Assembly: GCA_050184295.1 (NCBI GenBank)
Contig: JBFXAM010000131.1
Coordinates: 1 to 12,930, forward strand
Direction of reading: 5' to 3'
From: JBFXAM01 sp050184295
GTDB lineage: Bacteria > Planctomycetota > Phycisphaerae > UBA1845 > Fen-1342
Length of the DNA: 12,930 bases
In this document: positions 1 to 7,053 of the stretch, piece after piece
Position numbering within the stretch: position 1 is the stretch's first letter
Layout of the letters: every line of letters starts with the position of its first letter
Translations under genes and position numbers: made by a program
The notes under the pieces: generated by a model
Seen by the model: the letters and a program-made list of their open reading frames with translations, nothing else
Told to the model about the DNA's origin: nothing
The model's database searches: none

Positions 1-117
1 GATTACCGATAGACACGGAATCGCACACGCGCAGCTCCGCGGAGGAGAACGCCATCACGCATGAGCAAGCGACAACACCTATTGGTATTTTCAACATCGC
101 GCGACCCCGGCAACACA

Positions 118-137
118 CGGAGCGGTTATGCGCTCCG
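118..137 (-). terminator. Candidate hairpin downstream of the beta-propeller gene
   Basis: A perfect 7-bp inverted repeat (CGGAGCG, 6-base loop, CGCTCCG) lies about 70 bases past the stop codon of the leftward gene ending at 206. On the leftward transcript it is followed by a weakly T-containing stretch (TGTGTTG), not a true U-run, so it is only a possible terminator. The rest of bases 1-205 shows no gene I can support. An open frame starting at 61 runs antisense into the neighbouring gene and looks like nothing known. Perfect 7-bp stems are common by chance in DNA this GC-rich. Confidence 0.3.
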
Positions 138-205
138 CACCATTTACTCACCTGCGGCGATGCCGAAGGCGGCGACAGCCGCGGCACCGCCACGCCGCTT
201 GCAGG

Positions 206-2134
206 CTATTCCATGCCAAACACTACGCGAAGCCAGGCGACGGTGCTCGCTAAGTATTCCGAGTTCTCGCTGCCATACGAGGCGGATTCCTCGTCCGAGC
301 CTGCGCACGGTCCTGAGTTCACAGGATCTTCCAGCGAGTCTTCGATGCAATTGATGTCGTAGTTGTTGAACACGCCGTCGTTGTTGCAGTCGCCGACGCC
401 CAGCAGGTTGACGCCCAGAGGGAGGCCGATCGACTCCTGCCATTCCTCGACATCGATCAGCGCGAGGACAAACGCATCGATATCCGGCTCCATATCAATG
501 ATGCCGTTGCCATCGAGATCCCCGAGCAGCGGGCGAAGGGCCAGCACGAATCCGCGGTTGCAGACAATGAGCGTGCCGTCCTCGTCGATCGCGAGCGGGG
601 CTTCGAATTGTTGGAACAGGTCAAACTCTGTTTCGCATGGGGCTTCGTTCAGATCAGGGGGAACGAAGCGCGCCCCACCCCAGGCACGGAGGATGACGTC
701 ATTGCCGTCGTCGTCGTTGTTGAGCGCGAGCACCCGTCGCTCATCCGCAAATCCACCGCCCCCAGGTGTTGCCACGTAGAAGCGACCGGCCGCGTCACCA
801 GCAGGATTCGACCACTTCCAGGCGGATTTGAGGACGTCGAGTCCGAGCTCGCCTTCAGGCGTAAACTCATCGTCGTGCGGATCGTGGATCCGGTAGACGA
901 TGCCCTGCTCATTGATGTACATGACGTGCCGATCGTCGAACACGACGCCGGTTCCGGAGAATGATCCGTTGGGTGGAGGCGCAATCTCAAAGCATTCGTG
1001 ATGCCTCTCCGTCAGCACGTAAGGCGCCGAACTGTCAAGCGTATTGTCGAACGAGTACAGGCCGGCGTCGTCGGACGCAACTACGACCGTCCCGAGGTTC
1101 GGCGGGACAAGCGACTCGCCGGATACGATCAGGTCATGAACGGCCGGCGACGCGAACGATCCGCCCTGGACGCGCGGGCAGCTATGAATCTCGGCGTCGT
1201 GCACACTCCCTGCGTCCATATCAGCGAGGACTGCATGCAGCGCTGGTTGGGTGGCGGCCGCAAACGTCGTGACATACACGAAGTTGCGTTCGAACTCATC
1301 ATCGCCGGCGGGACCGATCGCGGGCGTGCTGAGGTTCGTCGCATTGGCGCGAACCGCGACATACTCCGCCGACGCCGTGGGATCGGAGGCGTCAGGTTCC
1401 AGTCGCACGACGTATGACGTGGTGCCCGTCGACGGAAACTCGTTGGCGAAATCTGCGAGCAGATAGATGTAATCGGGGCCGCTACCATCGGCATATTCTC
1501 GGCCCGCGATCGGCGATGAGGCATGGAATCCGCCAGCGGCTGCGAACGAGTCATCGCTTGGGTACGTCCAAACGTGCGTCGGCGGATCCCCACTTCCGCC
1601 AAGAGGACCGATCAACTCCGAGGCGTCGTAGCAGAATAGCTTTCGCTTCGTCTGGATGTAGACACGGACATGCTCTTCTTCCCCAATAATCCGCTTGAGT
1701 ACGAGCGGCGTCGAAAGAACCTGCTCACCGCCGGCGAGTTCGATCGTGGCTACCGGAGTGGCGGGTTCGCACGTGCAATCGTTGTCTCGCCCCGGCGGGT
1801 GATATCGAAAAATGGTTAGCGTGGGTGTATCAGGAGGTTCGATGCACGCATCGCCACCGACGTTGCCCGTGACGAAGATGTACCGCGCTCCGTTGACCTT
1901 GGCGATCGCTGCCCCCCCACGGCGGTCGCCGGCCAAGGGGCAGTCTTCCGTCACATCGCCAAACCCCGCTTGACCAAACCACCGCAGGTACGGACGCGAG
2001 TGTGGCCCGCGAAACCACGTGCGCGCGCTGTTGCGCTCGTTGTGAGCATATTTCGGCCAGGGATCATTCGGGTCGAGTTGGGCAAATGCCCCAATCGGGT
2101 GGGTGAAAATCCCCAATGCCATGGCTGCCACCAT
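206..2134 (-). CDS. Exported PQQ-like beta-propeller protein with C-terminal dockerin-like calcium-binding repeats
   Basis: The protein is about 642 aa from the ATG at 2134. A hydrophobic N-terminus ending in IGAFA before Gln19 looks like a Sec signal peptide. Next comes 'DPNDPWPKYAHNERNSA', resembling the 'WPMFRHDPQ..' opening of PQQ-like (quinoprotein-type) beta-propeller proteins. The long middle has repeated blade-like strands such as 'GLYSFDN' and 'GRFYVATPGGG'. Residues about 536-605 hold two EF-hand/dockerin-type loops, D-x-D-x-N-G at 'DLDGNGIID' and D-x-N-x-D-G at 'DCNNDGVFNNYD', a tail typical of planctomycete exported proteins. No catalytic residues are recognisable, so binding or scaffolding is as likely as enzymology, and no PEP-CTERM anchor is seen. 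The start is uncertain: no good ribosome-binding site precedes 2134. The frame stays open to a TTG at 2284, with another TTG at 2212; either would add an Arg-rich extension before the hydrophobic segment. GC content looks lower than in neighbouring genes. Confidence 0.8.
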   Translation of the reverse strand: MVAAMALGIFTHPIGAFAQLDPNDPWPKYAHNERNSARTWFRGPHSRPYLRWFGQAGFGDVTEDCPLAGDRRGGAAIAKVNGARYIFVTGNVGGDACIEPPDTPTLTIFRYHPPGRDNDCTCEPATPVATIELAGGEQVLSTPLVLKRIIGEEEHVRVYIQTKRKLFCYDASELIGPLGGSGDPPTHVWTYPSDDSFAAAGGFHASSPIAGREYADGSGPDYIYLLADFANEFPSTGTTSYVVRLEPDASDPTASAEYVAVRANATNLSTPAIGPAGDDEFERNFVYVTTFAAATQPALHAVLADMDAGSVHDAEIHSCPRVQGGSFASPAVHDLIVSGESLVPPNLGTVVVASDDAGLYSFDNTLDSSAPYVLTERHHECFEIAPPPNGSFSGTGVVFDDRHVMYINEQGIVYRIHDPHDDEFTPEGELGLDVLKSAWKWSNPAGDAAGRFYVATPGGGGFADERRVLALNNDDDGNDVILRAWGGARFVPPDLNEAPCETEFDLFQQFEAPLAIDEDGTLIVCNRGFVLALRPLLGDLDGNGIIDMEPDIDAFVLALIDVEEWQESIGLPLGVNLLGVGDCNNDGVFNNYDINCIEDSLEDPVNSGPCAGSDEESASYGSENSEYLASTVAWLRVVFGME

Positions 2135-2249
2135 ACCGCGCCAAACCCACGCGCGCGGCCAAATCTCCGCCGTGTGCTGCGCGGCCGCGCCGCTCCGACC
2201 GGGTGCGTTCAACCGCCGCGGCCGCTGCCGTCCGCCACGCGCAACGCTT

Positions 2250-2318
2250 CTAAGTGCCCTCCCCCTCAACCACTTGCAACGCAACGCCGCTTTTCTGAGT
2301 GTCCTCGTTCGGGTTCAT
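2250..2318 (-). other. Short ORF with good ribosome-binding site upstream of the beta-propeller gene
   Basis: A 22-residue frame (begins MNPNEDTQKSG, ends VEGEGT) starts at an ATG at 2318. AGAGG at 2327-2331 lies 8 bases upstream, which is better initiation context than the ATG at 2134 used for the neighbouring exported protein. It ends about 115 bases before that start and lies in another reading frame. It could be a leader peptide, the true N-terminus of the downstream gene separated by a frameshift, or chance. I cannot assign a function. Confidence 0.2.
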
Positions 2319-2719
2319 GAATCGATCCTCTCGTTCATGCCCGAACACACCGCCCATCGTCGCGCCCGCGTCGCCCTCCTCCGACGCACGCGCGCCCGCA
2401 CACGCGCTGCCCGCCCGCTGCGCGCCGCCAACTACTCTCTGCCTCGCAAGCTGCGTGCCGCGCCGCGGAAGATGGCGACGGGGGAACGGAAATGGCGAAC
2501 CGGCACGAACGAATTGAAGAAGCGAAGGAGCGACCGCGGGGACGAACGGGGCGCCGACGCGCGGCGACGAATGCACCGGGCTGAATCCGCGGCCCGCCGA
2601 GACCCGGCGGGACGCCGATGCTCCCCGTATCCGGAAGGCGACGCGATTTCGAGGCACTACACTATGCCGCTCCGGGGTACAGGCCAGCGACCTGCGAAGC
2701 CGGAACCGGGAGCGTGCGC
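2319..2719. other. Intergenic region between divergent genes, no supported gene
   Basis: This stretch separates the leftward beta-propeller gene from the rightward reductase gene, so it should hold promoters for both. Long open frames exist on both strands, but their translations are Arg/Ala/Pro-rich and resemble no family. The stretch has a perfect 7-bp hairpin at 2593-2611 (CCCGCCG, 5-base loop, CGGCGGG). A -10-like TACACT at 2658-2663 sits about 60 bases before the reductase start, but I see no matching -35 element. Nothing else is identifiable. Confidence 0.5.
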
Positions 2720-3607
2720 ATGAATGGCAAGTGGCTGATCACCGGCGCGTCGGGGCAGCTCGGCGGACACGTCATCCGCGAGCTGCTCCGCCGCGACGCC
2801 GACGCGCGCATTCACGCCGTCGTCGCGCCGAGCAACGGCGCGGGGCACATTGCGGGCGTCGAACTCGTGCGGCTCGACTTGCGCGAGGAACCGGCGATCC
2901 GCGACACGCTCCGCGCCGTTCGCCCGACGATCATCGTTCACGCCGGCGCGATGACCGCGGTCGCCGACGCGTACAACGACCCCGCCGGCGCGCAGCGCGT
3001 CAACGTCGACGCCACCCGCGTCATCGCCGAGCAAGCCGTCGCGCTCGGCGCCCGGCTCGTTTTTACGTCGACCGACATGGTCTTCGGCGGCGACCGCGCC
3101 CCATATCGCGAAGATGATCCGCCGGCGCCGCTGAGCACCTATGGTCGTTCGAAGGCCGCCGCCGAGCCCTTCGTCCGCGCCGCGCCGCGCGGGCTGGTCG
3201 TGCGCGCGCCGCTGATGTACGGCTTTCCCTTGACGCCGCGGAACACGACCTTTGGGCAGCAGGTTGCGGCGCTGCGGGAGGGGCGGTTGCAGCGCATGTT
3301 CACGGACGAATATCGCACGGTCGCTTGGCTCGCGGACGTGGCGCGGGCGCTGCTCGTGCTCGCGACAAGCGATCTGACCGGGACCGTTCACATCGCCGGC
3401 CCGGAACGGCTTTCGCGCTTGCAGATGGTGGAGCGCTACGCTGCGTGTCTCGGCGTGGCGCCCGTGATCGAACCAATCTCGCGACTCTCGATCCTCACGC
3501 CGGAGCCGCGGCCGGCGGACCTGTCGCTCGACGGGTCGCGTTTCGCGGCGATGTTTCCCGCGTTTGCGCCCGGGCCGATTCGCGCCGAAGCGTTCGCGAC
3601 CGAGTGA
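2720..3607 (+). CDS. NAD(P)-dependent sugar-nucleotide reductase, RmlD-like extended SDR
   Basis: A 295-residue Rossmann-fold protein of the extended short-chain dehydrogenase/RmlD (dTDP-4-dehydrorhamnose reductase) type, expected to be cytoplasmic. The cofactor-binding glycine motif is TGASGQLG at residues 8-15. 'TSTDMVF' at 117-122 matches the RmlD-type 'STDYVF' strand carrying the catalytic Ser/Thr. The active-site pair is Tyr141 and Lys145 (YGRSK). Length fits RmlD proteins (about 290 aa). The start is ATG 2720, because the glycine motif begins at once and GGGAG lies 7 bases upstream; the frame remains open to 2618, but that extension is not family-like. No other rhamnose genes (rmlA, B, C) are nearby, so the substrate could be another nucleotide sugar. 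Ends in TGA at 3605-3607 with no clear terminator. Confidence 0.88.
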   Translation: MNGKWLITGASGQLGGHVIRELLRRDADARIHAVVAPSNGAGHIAGVELVRLDLREEPAIRDTLRAVRPTIIVHAGAMTAVADAYNDPAGAQRVNVDATRVIAEQAVALGARLVFTSTDMVFGGDRAPYREDDPPAPLSTYGRSKAAAEPFVRAAPRGLVVRAPLMYGFPLTPRNTTFGQQVAALREGRLQRMFTDEYRTVAWLADVARALLVLATSDLTGTVHIAGPERLSRLQMVERYAACLGVAPVIEPISRLSILTPEPRPADLSLDGSRFAAMFPAFAPGPIRAEAFATE

Positions 3608-3785
3608 CGGATGCTCACGTCGCACGCTGCGTTGCAGCGCCGCAAAAGAACAGACCCCGCGGCACGCCGCCGTGGTCAGAGGCCGCCGCTCCCATCGCCG
3701 CGCCGGGCTGCGCGCATGGCGCGCGGGGTCGCATCGGTAACCCTCCGGCAGTGGGTCAGTTTCGTGATAAAGTGAATTTGAAAGC

Positions 3786-3880
3786 GTGGCACGGGCGTCT
3801 CGCGCGTGTTTTCCGGCTGAACGGGCGAGACGCCCGTACCACCCAGACCAGCATGAACGGGCGAGACGCCCGTGCCACCC
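3786..3880. repeat. Cluster of three dispersed-type palindromic repeats (GGGCGAGACGCCC family)
   Basis: Two direct copies of about 25 bases, starting at 3820 and 3856 (period 36), share AACGGGCGAGACGCCCGT followed by A/G-CCACCC and differ at one base over the 25. A third, less perfect copy lies inverted at 3786-3808 (GTGGCACGGGCGTCTCGCG). Each direct copy is itself a hairpin: ACGGGCG, loop AGA, CGCCCGT, a perfect 7-bp stem. The leftward translation gives 'GTGVSPV' twice and then 'RETPVP', peptides I recall from spurious hypothetical proteins in planctomycete and other genomes. This suggests a genome-wide REP-like element; no transposase is nearby. Confidence 0.75.
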
Positions 3881-3957
3881 GGATCAACCTGACCCACGAC
3901 CAACCCTCAGGGAGCTGCACGCATGACGGACTCGGCGCGCGGCCTCCGCCTCCCACT

Positions 3958-3988
3958 CGCCGGCGAGTGCGGCTACAATTCGCCGGCG
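3958..3988 (+). promoter_or_regulatory. Inverted repeat enclosing a -10-like hexamer upstream of the radical SAM gene
   Basis: CGCCGGCGA at 3958-3966 and TCGCCGGCG at 3980-3988 are perfect 9-bp inverted arms with a 13-base gap. The gap contains TACAAT (3974-3979), a fair -10 element, about 98 bases upstream of the ATG at 4077. No -35 match sits at the usual distance. An AT-rich patch (GTATTAAATT, 3991-4000) follows directly. It may be an operator over a promoter or an RNA stem-loop; chance is possible in GC-rich DNA. Confidence 0.3.
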
Positions 3989-4076
3989 CGGTATTAAATT
4001 CGGGTCTCGCCCGTCCGGGGCGACCCGAACGTCGTGTCGTTGCTCACGCACGTCGATCGCCGCGAAAGGGAACTTC

Positions 4077-5525
4077 ATGCGCATTGCGCTCATTAATCCG
4101 GTGAGTCGCCGCACGCAGGGCTATCACACCGTCGGCAGCTACATTCCGCAGCTCTGCTTGCAGGTGCTCGCACGGCTCGTCCCGACTCACCACCACGTCG
4201 ATCTGATCGATGAGGTCTTCGGCACGGACCAGACCGAGGAGCTCATTCGACGCAACGGCTACGACCTGGTCGGCATCACGTCGTACACGAGCGGCGCGAC
4301 GCGGGCGTACGAGATCGCCGCCACCTGCCGCAGCGCCGGCGTGCGGACGATCATGGGCGGGCCGCACGCATCGGCGTGTCCCGACGAGGCCGGCGAGCAC
4401 ATCGACTCGATCGTCAGCGGCGAATGCGACGAGCTCTGGCCGCAGATCATCGAGGACGCCGCCGCCAATCGCCTCCAGCGCCGCTATCACGGCCGACTCA
4501 GCGATCTCGAAACGACCGGGCTCGGCGGCGCGCGGCAGGATCTTCAGCCCATCAACGGCAAGTACAGCGTGTCGGCGATTCAGACCTCGCGCGGCTGCCC
4601 GGTCGGGTGCGAGTACTGCTCGGTGACGAGCTTCAACGGCCCGCAGATTCGCCGGCGCCGCATCGCCGACATTCTCGACGAATGGAATCAGACCACCAAG
4701 CCGTTCACGTTCGTCGTCGACGATAACTTTTTCGGCGTCGGACCGAAGCACGCGGAATGGGCCAAGGAGCTGCTGCGCGCGATCATCAAGCACGGCAAGA
4801 AGCGGATGTGGTTCAGCCAGACGACGATCAACATGGGCGACGACCCGGAGGGTCTGCGGCTCGCGTATCGCGCCGGCTGTCGCGGGATGCTGATCGGTTT
4901 CGAGACCTTCAACGCCGAGAATCTGAAGGAATATCACAAGGGCATCAACCGCAACAACCTGTCGCGCTACCAGGAACTCGTCGACGGGTTTCACAAGGCG
5001 CGCATCGCGATCTTCGGCGGCTTCATCGTCGGCGCTGACCAGGACACGCCGGAGACCGTCGTCGAGACCGCCAACGCCGCGGTGCAGCTCGGCGTCGACA
5101 TCGTCCAACTGACCAACCTGACACCGCTCCCCGGCACGAAGATGTTCGAGCGCTACCGCGACGAAGGGCGGCTGCTGGCGACGAACTACCCCGCCGACTG
5201 GGAGCGCTACACGTTCGTCGAGACCGTCTACCAGCCCCGGAACATGACGCCGCGCCAGCTTGACGAAGCGATTTACGAGCTGCGGCACGCCGCCGCGACG
5301 CAGTCGTGGGTGTTCAAGCGCGCCGTGCGTACGTTGCTGCGCACCCGCTCGCTGACGACCGCGCTGTTCGTCTACGGCATGAACCAGGGCTGGAAGCGCA
5401 TGGCCAAGATTCAAGCGCCGCACGACGAGCGCCGATTCGGCTTCAAGCCGGCCCAGACGCCGCGGGTTGCCCGCATTCGCGATTCATTCCGGATGCACTG
5501 GCGTTCGAGTTGGGCGGGCGCGTAG
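4077..5525 (+). CDS. B12-binding-domain radical SAM protein
   Basis: A 482-residue cytoplasmic enzyme of the cobalamin-binding radical SAM class. Residues 1-130 form a B12-binding-type Rossmann domain (opening RIALINPVS, with 'VGITSYTSG' at 65-73 and 'MGGPHASACPDEA' at 93-105). The radical SAM barrel follows, with the 4Fe-4S motif C-x3-C-x2-C at Cys174, Cys178 and Cys181 (RGCPVGCEYC). Later segments ('GFETFNAENLKEYHKGINR', 'GGFIVGADQDTPETV', 'LTPLPGTKMFERY') match the family. The C-terminal about 100 residues resemble the DUF4070-type extension of hopanoid methylase-like proteins. Members methylate unactivated carbons or build cofactors, lipids or pigments; the substrate here cannot be read from sequence. 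The start is supported by AAAGGG 6 bases upstream. It stands alone with no hopanoid, bacteriochlorophyll or natural-product genes beside it. Confidence 0.9.
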   Translation: MRIALINPVSRRTQGYHTVGSYIPQLCLQVLARLVPTHHHVDLIDEVFGTDQTEELIRRNGYDLVGITSYTSGATRAYEIAATCRSAGVRTIMGGPHASACPDEAGEHIDSIVSGECDELWPQIIEDAAANRLQRRYHGRLSDLETTGLGGARQDLQPINGKYSVSAIQTSRGCPVGCEYCSVTSFNGPQIRRRRIADILDEWNQTTKPFTFVVDDNFFGVGPKHAEWAKELLRAIIKHGKKRMWFSQTTINMGDDPEGLRLAYRAGCRGMLIGFETFNAENLKEYHKGINRNNLSRYQELVDGFHKARIAIFGGFIVGADQDTPETVVETANAAVQLGVDIVQLTNLTPLPGTKMFERYRDEGRLLATNYPADWERYTFVETVYQPRNMTPRQLDEAIYELRHAAATQSWVFKRAVRTLLRTRSLTTALFVYGMNQGWKRMAKIQAPHDERRFGFKPAQTPRVARIRDSFRMHWRSSWAGA

Positions 5526-5586
5526 TCCGCGGGCGCGGGGCGCGGGACACGAGGGTGCAGGCGACGCGGATTTTCGCGCCGGCCCC

Positions 5587-5640
5587 TATACTGTCTATTG
5601 AATCCGTGGGACACGGTTCGGGGTGCGGGCCGTTCGGAGG
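5587..5640 (+). promoter_or_regulatory. -10-like element and strong ribosome-binding site for the rubrerythrin gene
   Basis: TATACT at 5587-5592 is a near-consensus -10 hexamer in otherwise GC-rich DNA, about 55 bases upstream of the rubrerythrin ATG. No convincing -35 is seen 16-18 bases further upstream. GGAGG at 5636-5640, 7 bases before the ATG at 5648, is an optimal Shine-Dalgarno site and fixes the start. The pair suggests rubrerythrin has its own promoter and is not simply read through from the radical SAM gene 122 bases away. Confidence 0.4.
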
Positions 5641-5647
5641 CCTGTTC

Positions 5648-6280
5648 ATGCGCACCCTGTTCACGTTCGCAGTCCTGCTCGCATTGCCGTTCTCGGCCAG
5701 TGCCCAGCAAGCCAAGCCGCCGCCCGCTGACCAGCCCGCGGGGCACTCCACCCTCGAAAACCTGCTCGCAGCATACGAGGGCGAGAGCAACGCCCACGCG
5801 CGCTACGTCGAATTCGCGAAAAAAGCCGACCAGGAGGGGTTCGGGCAGGTTGCCAGCCTCTTTCGCGCCGCCGCCCGCGCCGAGCAGATTCACGCGGGAA
5901 CCCATGCCGAAGCCATCAAGAAACTCCGCGGCACGCCGAAGGCGAATATCGAGAAGCCGGAGGTGAAGACCACCAGGGAGAATCTCGAAGCCGCGCTCAA
6001 GGGCGAGTCGTACGAGCGCGACACGATGTATCCGGAGTTCCTGGCGCGCGCCAAAGCCGACAAGAACCGCGAAGCGATCGAGACGTTCAACTACGCCCTG
6101 ACCGCGGAGCGCGAGCACGCCAGACTGTACAAGGAGGCGCTCGACAATCTCGACGCGTGGAAGTCCGGCAAGCGCGAGTTCTTCGTGTGCAGCGTGTGCG
6201 GCCTTACGACGACCAAGCTCGATTTCTCGAAGTGCGCGTCGTGTTTCTCCCCGAAGGAGAAGTACGAGAAAGTCAGTTGA
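5648..6280 (+). CDS. Exported rubrerythrin (diiron ferritin-like domain plus Cys4 rubredoxin-like tail)
   Basis: A 210-residue protein. Residues 1-19 form a clear Sec signal peptide (LFTFAVLLALPFSASA before Gln20), so the mature protein should act outside the cytoplasm, which is uncommon because most rubrerythrins are cytoplasmic peroxide reductases. The four-helix diiron domain shows the expected ligands: Glu46 (GES), Glu79-x2-His82 (EQIH), Glu120 and Glu123 (GESYERDTMYPEF) and Glu154-x2-His157 (EREH). The tail has C-x2-C-x11-C-x2-C (Cys181, 184, 196, 199), a short rubredoxin-like iron site whose second knuckle is CASC, not the usual CPxC. The family reduces hydrogen peroxide with electrons from rubredoxin; the partner in this compartment is unknown. 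The start is set by GGAGG 7 bases upstream. The frame is open further upstream (to 5306), but there it overlaps the radical SAM gene. Confidence 0.92.
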   Translation: MRTLFTFAVLLALPFSASAQQAKPPPADQPAGHSTLENLLAAYEGESNAHARYVEFAKKADQEGFGQVASLFRAAARAEQIHAGTHAEAIKKLRGTPKANIEKPEVKTTRENLEAALKGESYERDTMYPEFLARAKADKNREAIETFNYALTAEREHARLYKEALDNLDAWKSGKREFFVCSVCGLTTTKLDFSKCASCFSPKEKYEKVS

Positions 6281-6447
6281 ACGCAGCGCTCGTCGTCAAC
6301 GGCGAGTGCGGCGACGATACACCCCACCGGCGGCGCGCCACGCGGCGGCGCTGACGGGCGATACTCCCAAGTTCGCCGGCGCGACGCGGGCGCCGCACGA
6401 GCGACCGACTGCGGGCCCGCGTTCGCCTGCACTCGTGGAACTCTCCG

Positions 6448-6957
6448 ATGATTCAGCTATCACCGCCGCCCCTGCCGCCGTGGGAGGGTCTGCATCCGCT
6501 GGTCGTTCACTTTCCGATCGCGCTGCTGCTCACGGTCCCGTTATTTGTCCTGCTCGGTCTGCTGCCGCGCGTCGGCGCCGGCATCCGTATCGCGGCGCTC
6601 GTGCTGATGGTCGTCGGCACCGTCGCGGCATATGTCGCGGTGGAAACCGGCGAGGCCGCGGGTCGGCTCGCGGACCGCAGCGACGCGGTCGAGCGCGTGC
6701 TCGAACAGCACGAGGAGCTCGCCGAGACGACGCGCACCGCCGTGACGGTGCTCACCGCCGTTTACGCCGCGGGACTTGCGCTGCCGTTTGTGCTCCGCCG
6801 GACTGTGCGGCGCGGCAAGGTGCTGCCGCCTGCCGTCCCGATCATCGCAACCGTGCTGTTCGTGGCGTTCTGGATCGGCGCATGCCTGCTGCTGGCCAAC
6901 ACGGGACATCTCGGCGGCCGGCTGGTTCACGAATTGGGAGTGCGGGCGTTACAGTAG
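6448..6957 (+). CDS. DUF2231 family four-helix membrane protein
   Basis: A 169-residue integral membrane protein. The N-terminal 'GLHPLVVHFPIALL' (residues 14-27) is the hallmark of the DUF2231 family, with His16 and His21. Predicted membrane segments lie at about 22-40, 47-66, 98-116 and 129-150. A charged loop with 'EQHEELAETTRT' (86-97) sits between helices 2 and 3. The C-terminus has the conserved-looking 'TGHLGGRLVHELG' (152-164). The paired histidines near membrane segments have led to suggestions of haem or metal binding in this family, but no function is established. The start is ATG 6448, with only a weak GGAA upstream. A rhodanese gene follows after 96 bases on the same strand and may be co-transcribed. 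Confidence 0.82.
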   Translation: MIQLSPPPLPPWEGLHPLVVHFPIALLLTVPLFVLLGLLPRVGAGIRIAALVLMVVGTVAAYVAVETGEAAGRLADRSDAVERVLEQHEELAETTRTAVTVLTAVYAAGLALPFVLRRTVRRGKVLPPAVPIIATVLFVAFWIGACLLLANTGHLGGRLVHELGVRALQ

Positions 6958-7053
6958 CCCGATGCGACCGCGGCCGCCGTGCATCGCGTCCCTCGAAGCG
7001 CCGGTCGGCAGACGAGGGACGGGCGCGGCTGCCGCCCGGGAGAAATTCCGCGG

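Larger units (their letters stand above)
3608..4076. other. Intergenic region with palindromic repeats, no supported gene
   Basis: No coding sequence is supported in these 469 bases. The region holds a cluster of palindromic repeats (3786-3880) and a 9-bp inverted repeat (3958-3988), both listed separately. An imperfect 7-bp stem lies at 3659-3677 (CCGCGGC/GCCGTGG, one G-U pair). Leftward open frames here read 'GTGVSPV', which is the repeat itself translated. AAAGGG at 4065-4070 is the ribosome-binding site of the radical SAM gene. Confidence 0.6.

Noticed and set aside
61..354. Rightward open frame at the left edge
   Set aside because: Its second half is antisense to the beta-propeller gene, and the translation is Arg/Pro/Ala-rich with no recognisable features.
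2103..2723. Rightward gene of about 206 codons ending at the reductase start as ATGA
   Set aside because: The 4-base overlap looks attractive, but the translation is low-complexity Arg/Ala/Pro-rich and its first part is antisense to the beta-propeller gene's N-terminus.
2657..3625. Leftward open frame of about 322 codons opposite the RmlD-like reductase
   Set aside because: Shadow of the reductase on the other strand; the translation is Arg-rich and without domain features.
3786..3880. CRISPR array
   Set aside because: Only two direct copies and one inverted copy, spacers of about 11 bases rather than 30 or more, internally palindromic units and no cas genes.
3676..3956. Small leftward protein genes reading through the repeats ('GTGVSPV')
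   Set aside because: The apparent peptide repeats are just the DNA repeat translated; no ribosome-binding site or family match supports a gene.
4044..5423. Long leftward open frame of about 459 codons opposite the radical SAM gene
   Set aside because: It is wholly antisense to a gene with clear family motifs, has no motif of its own, and long antisense frames are expected when the third codon position is GC-rich.
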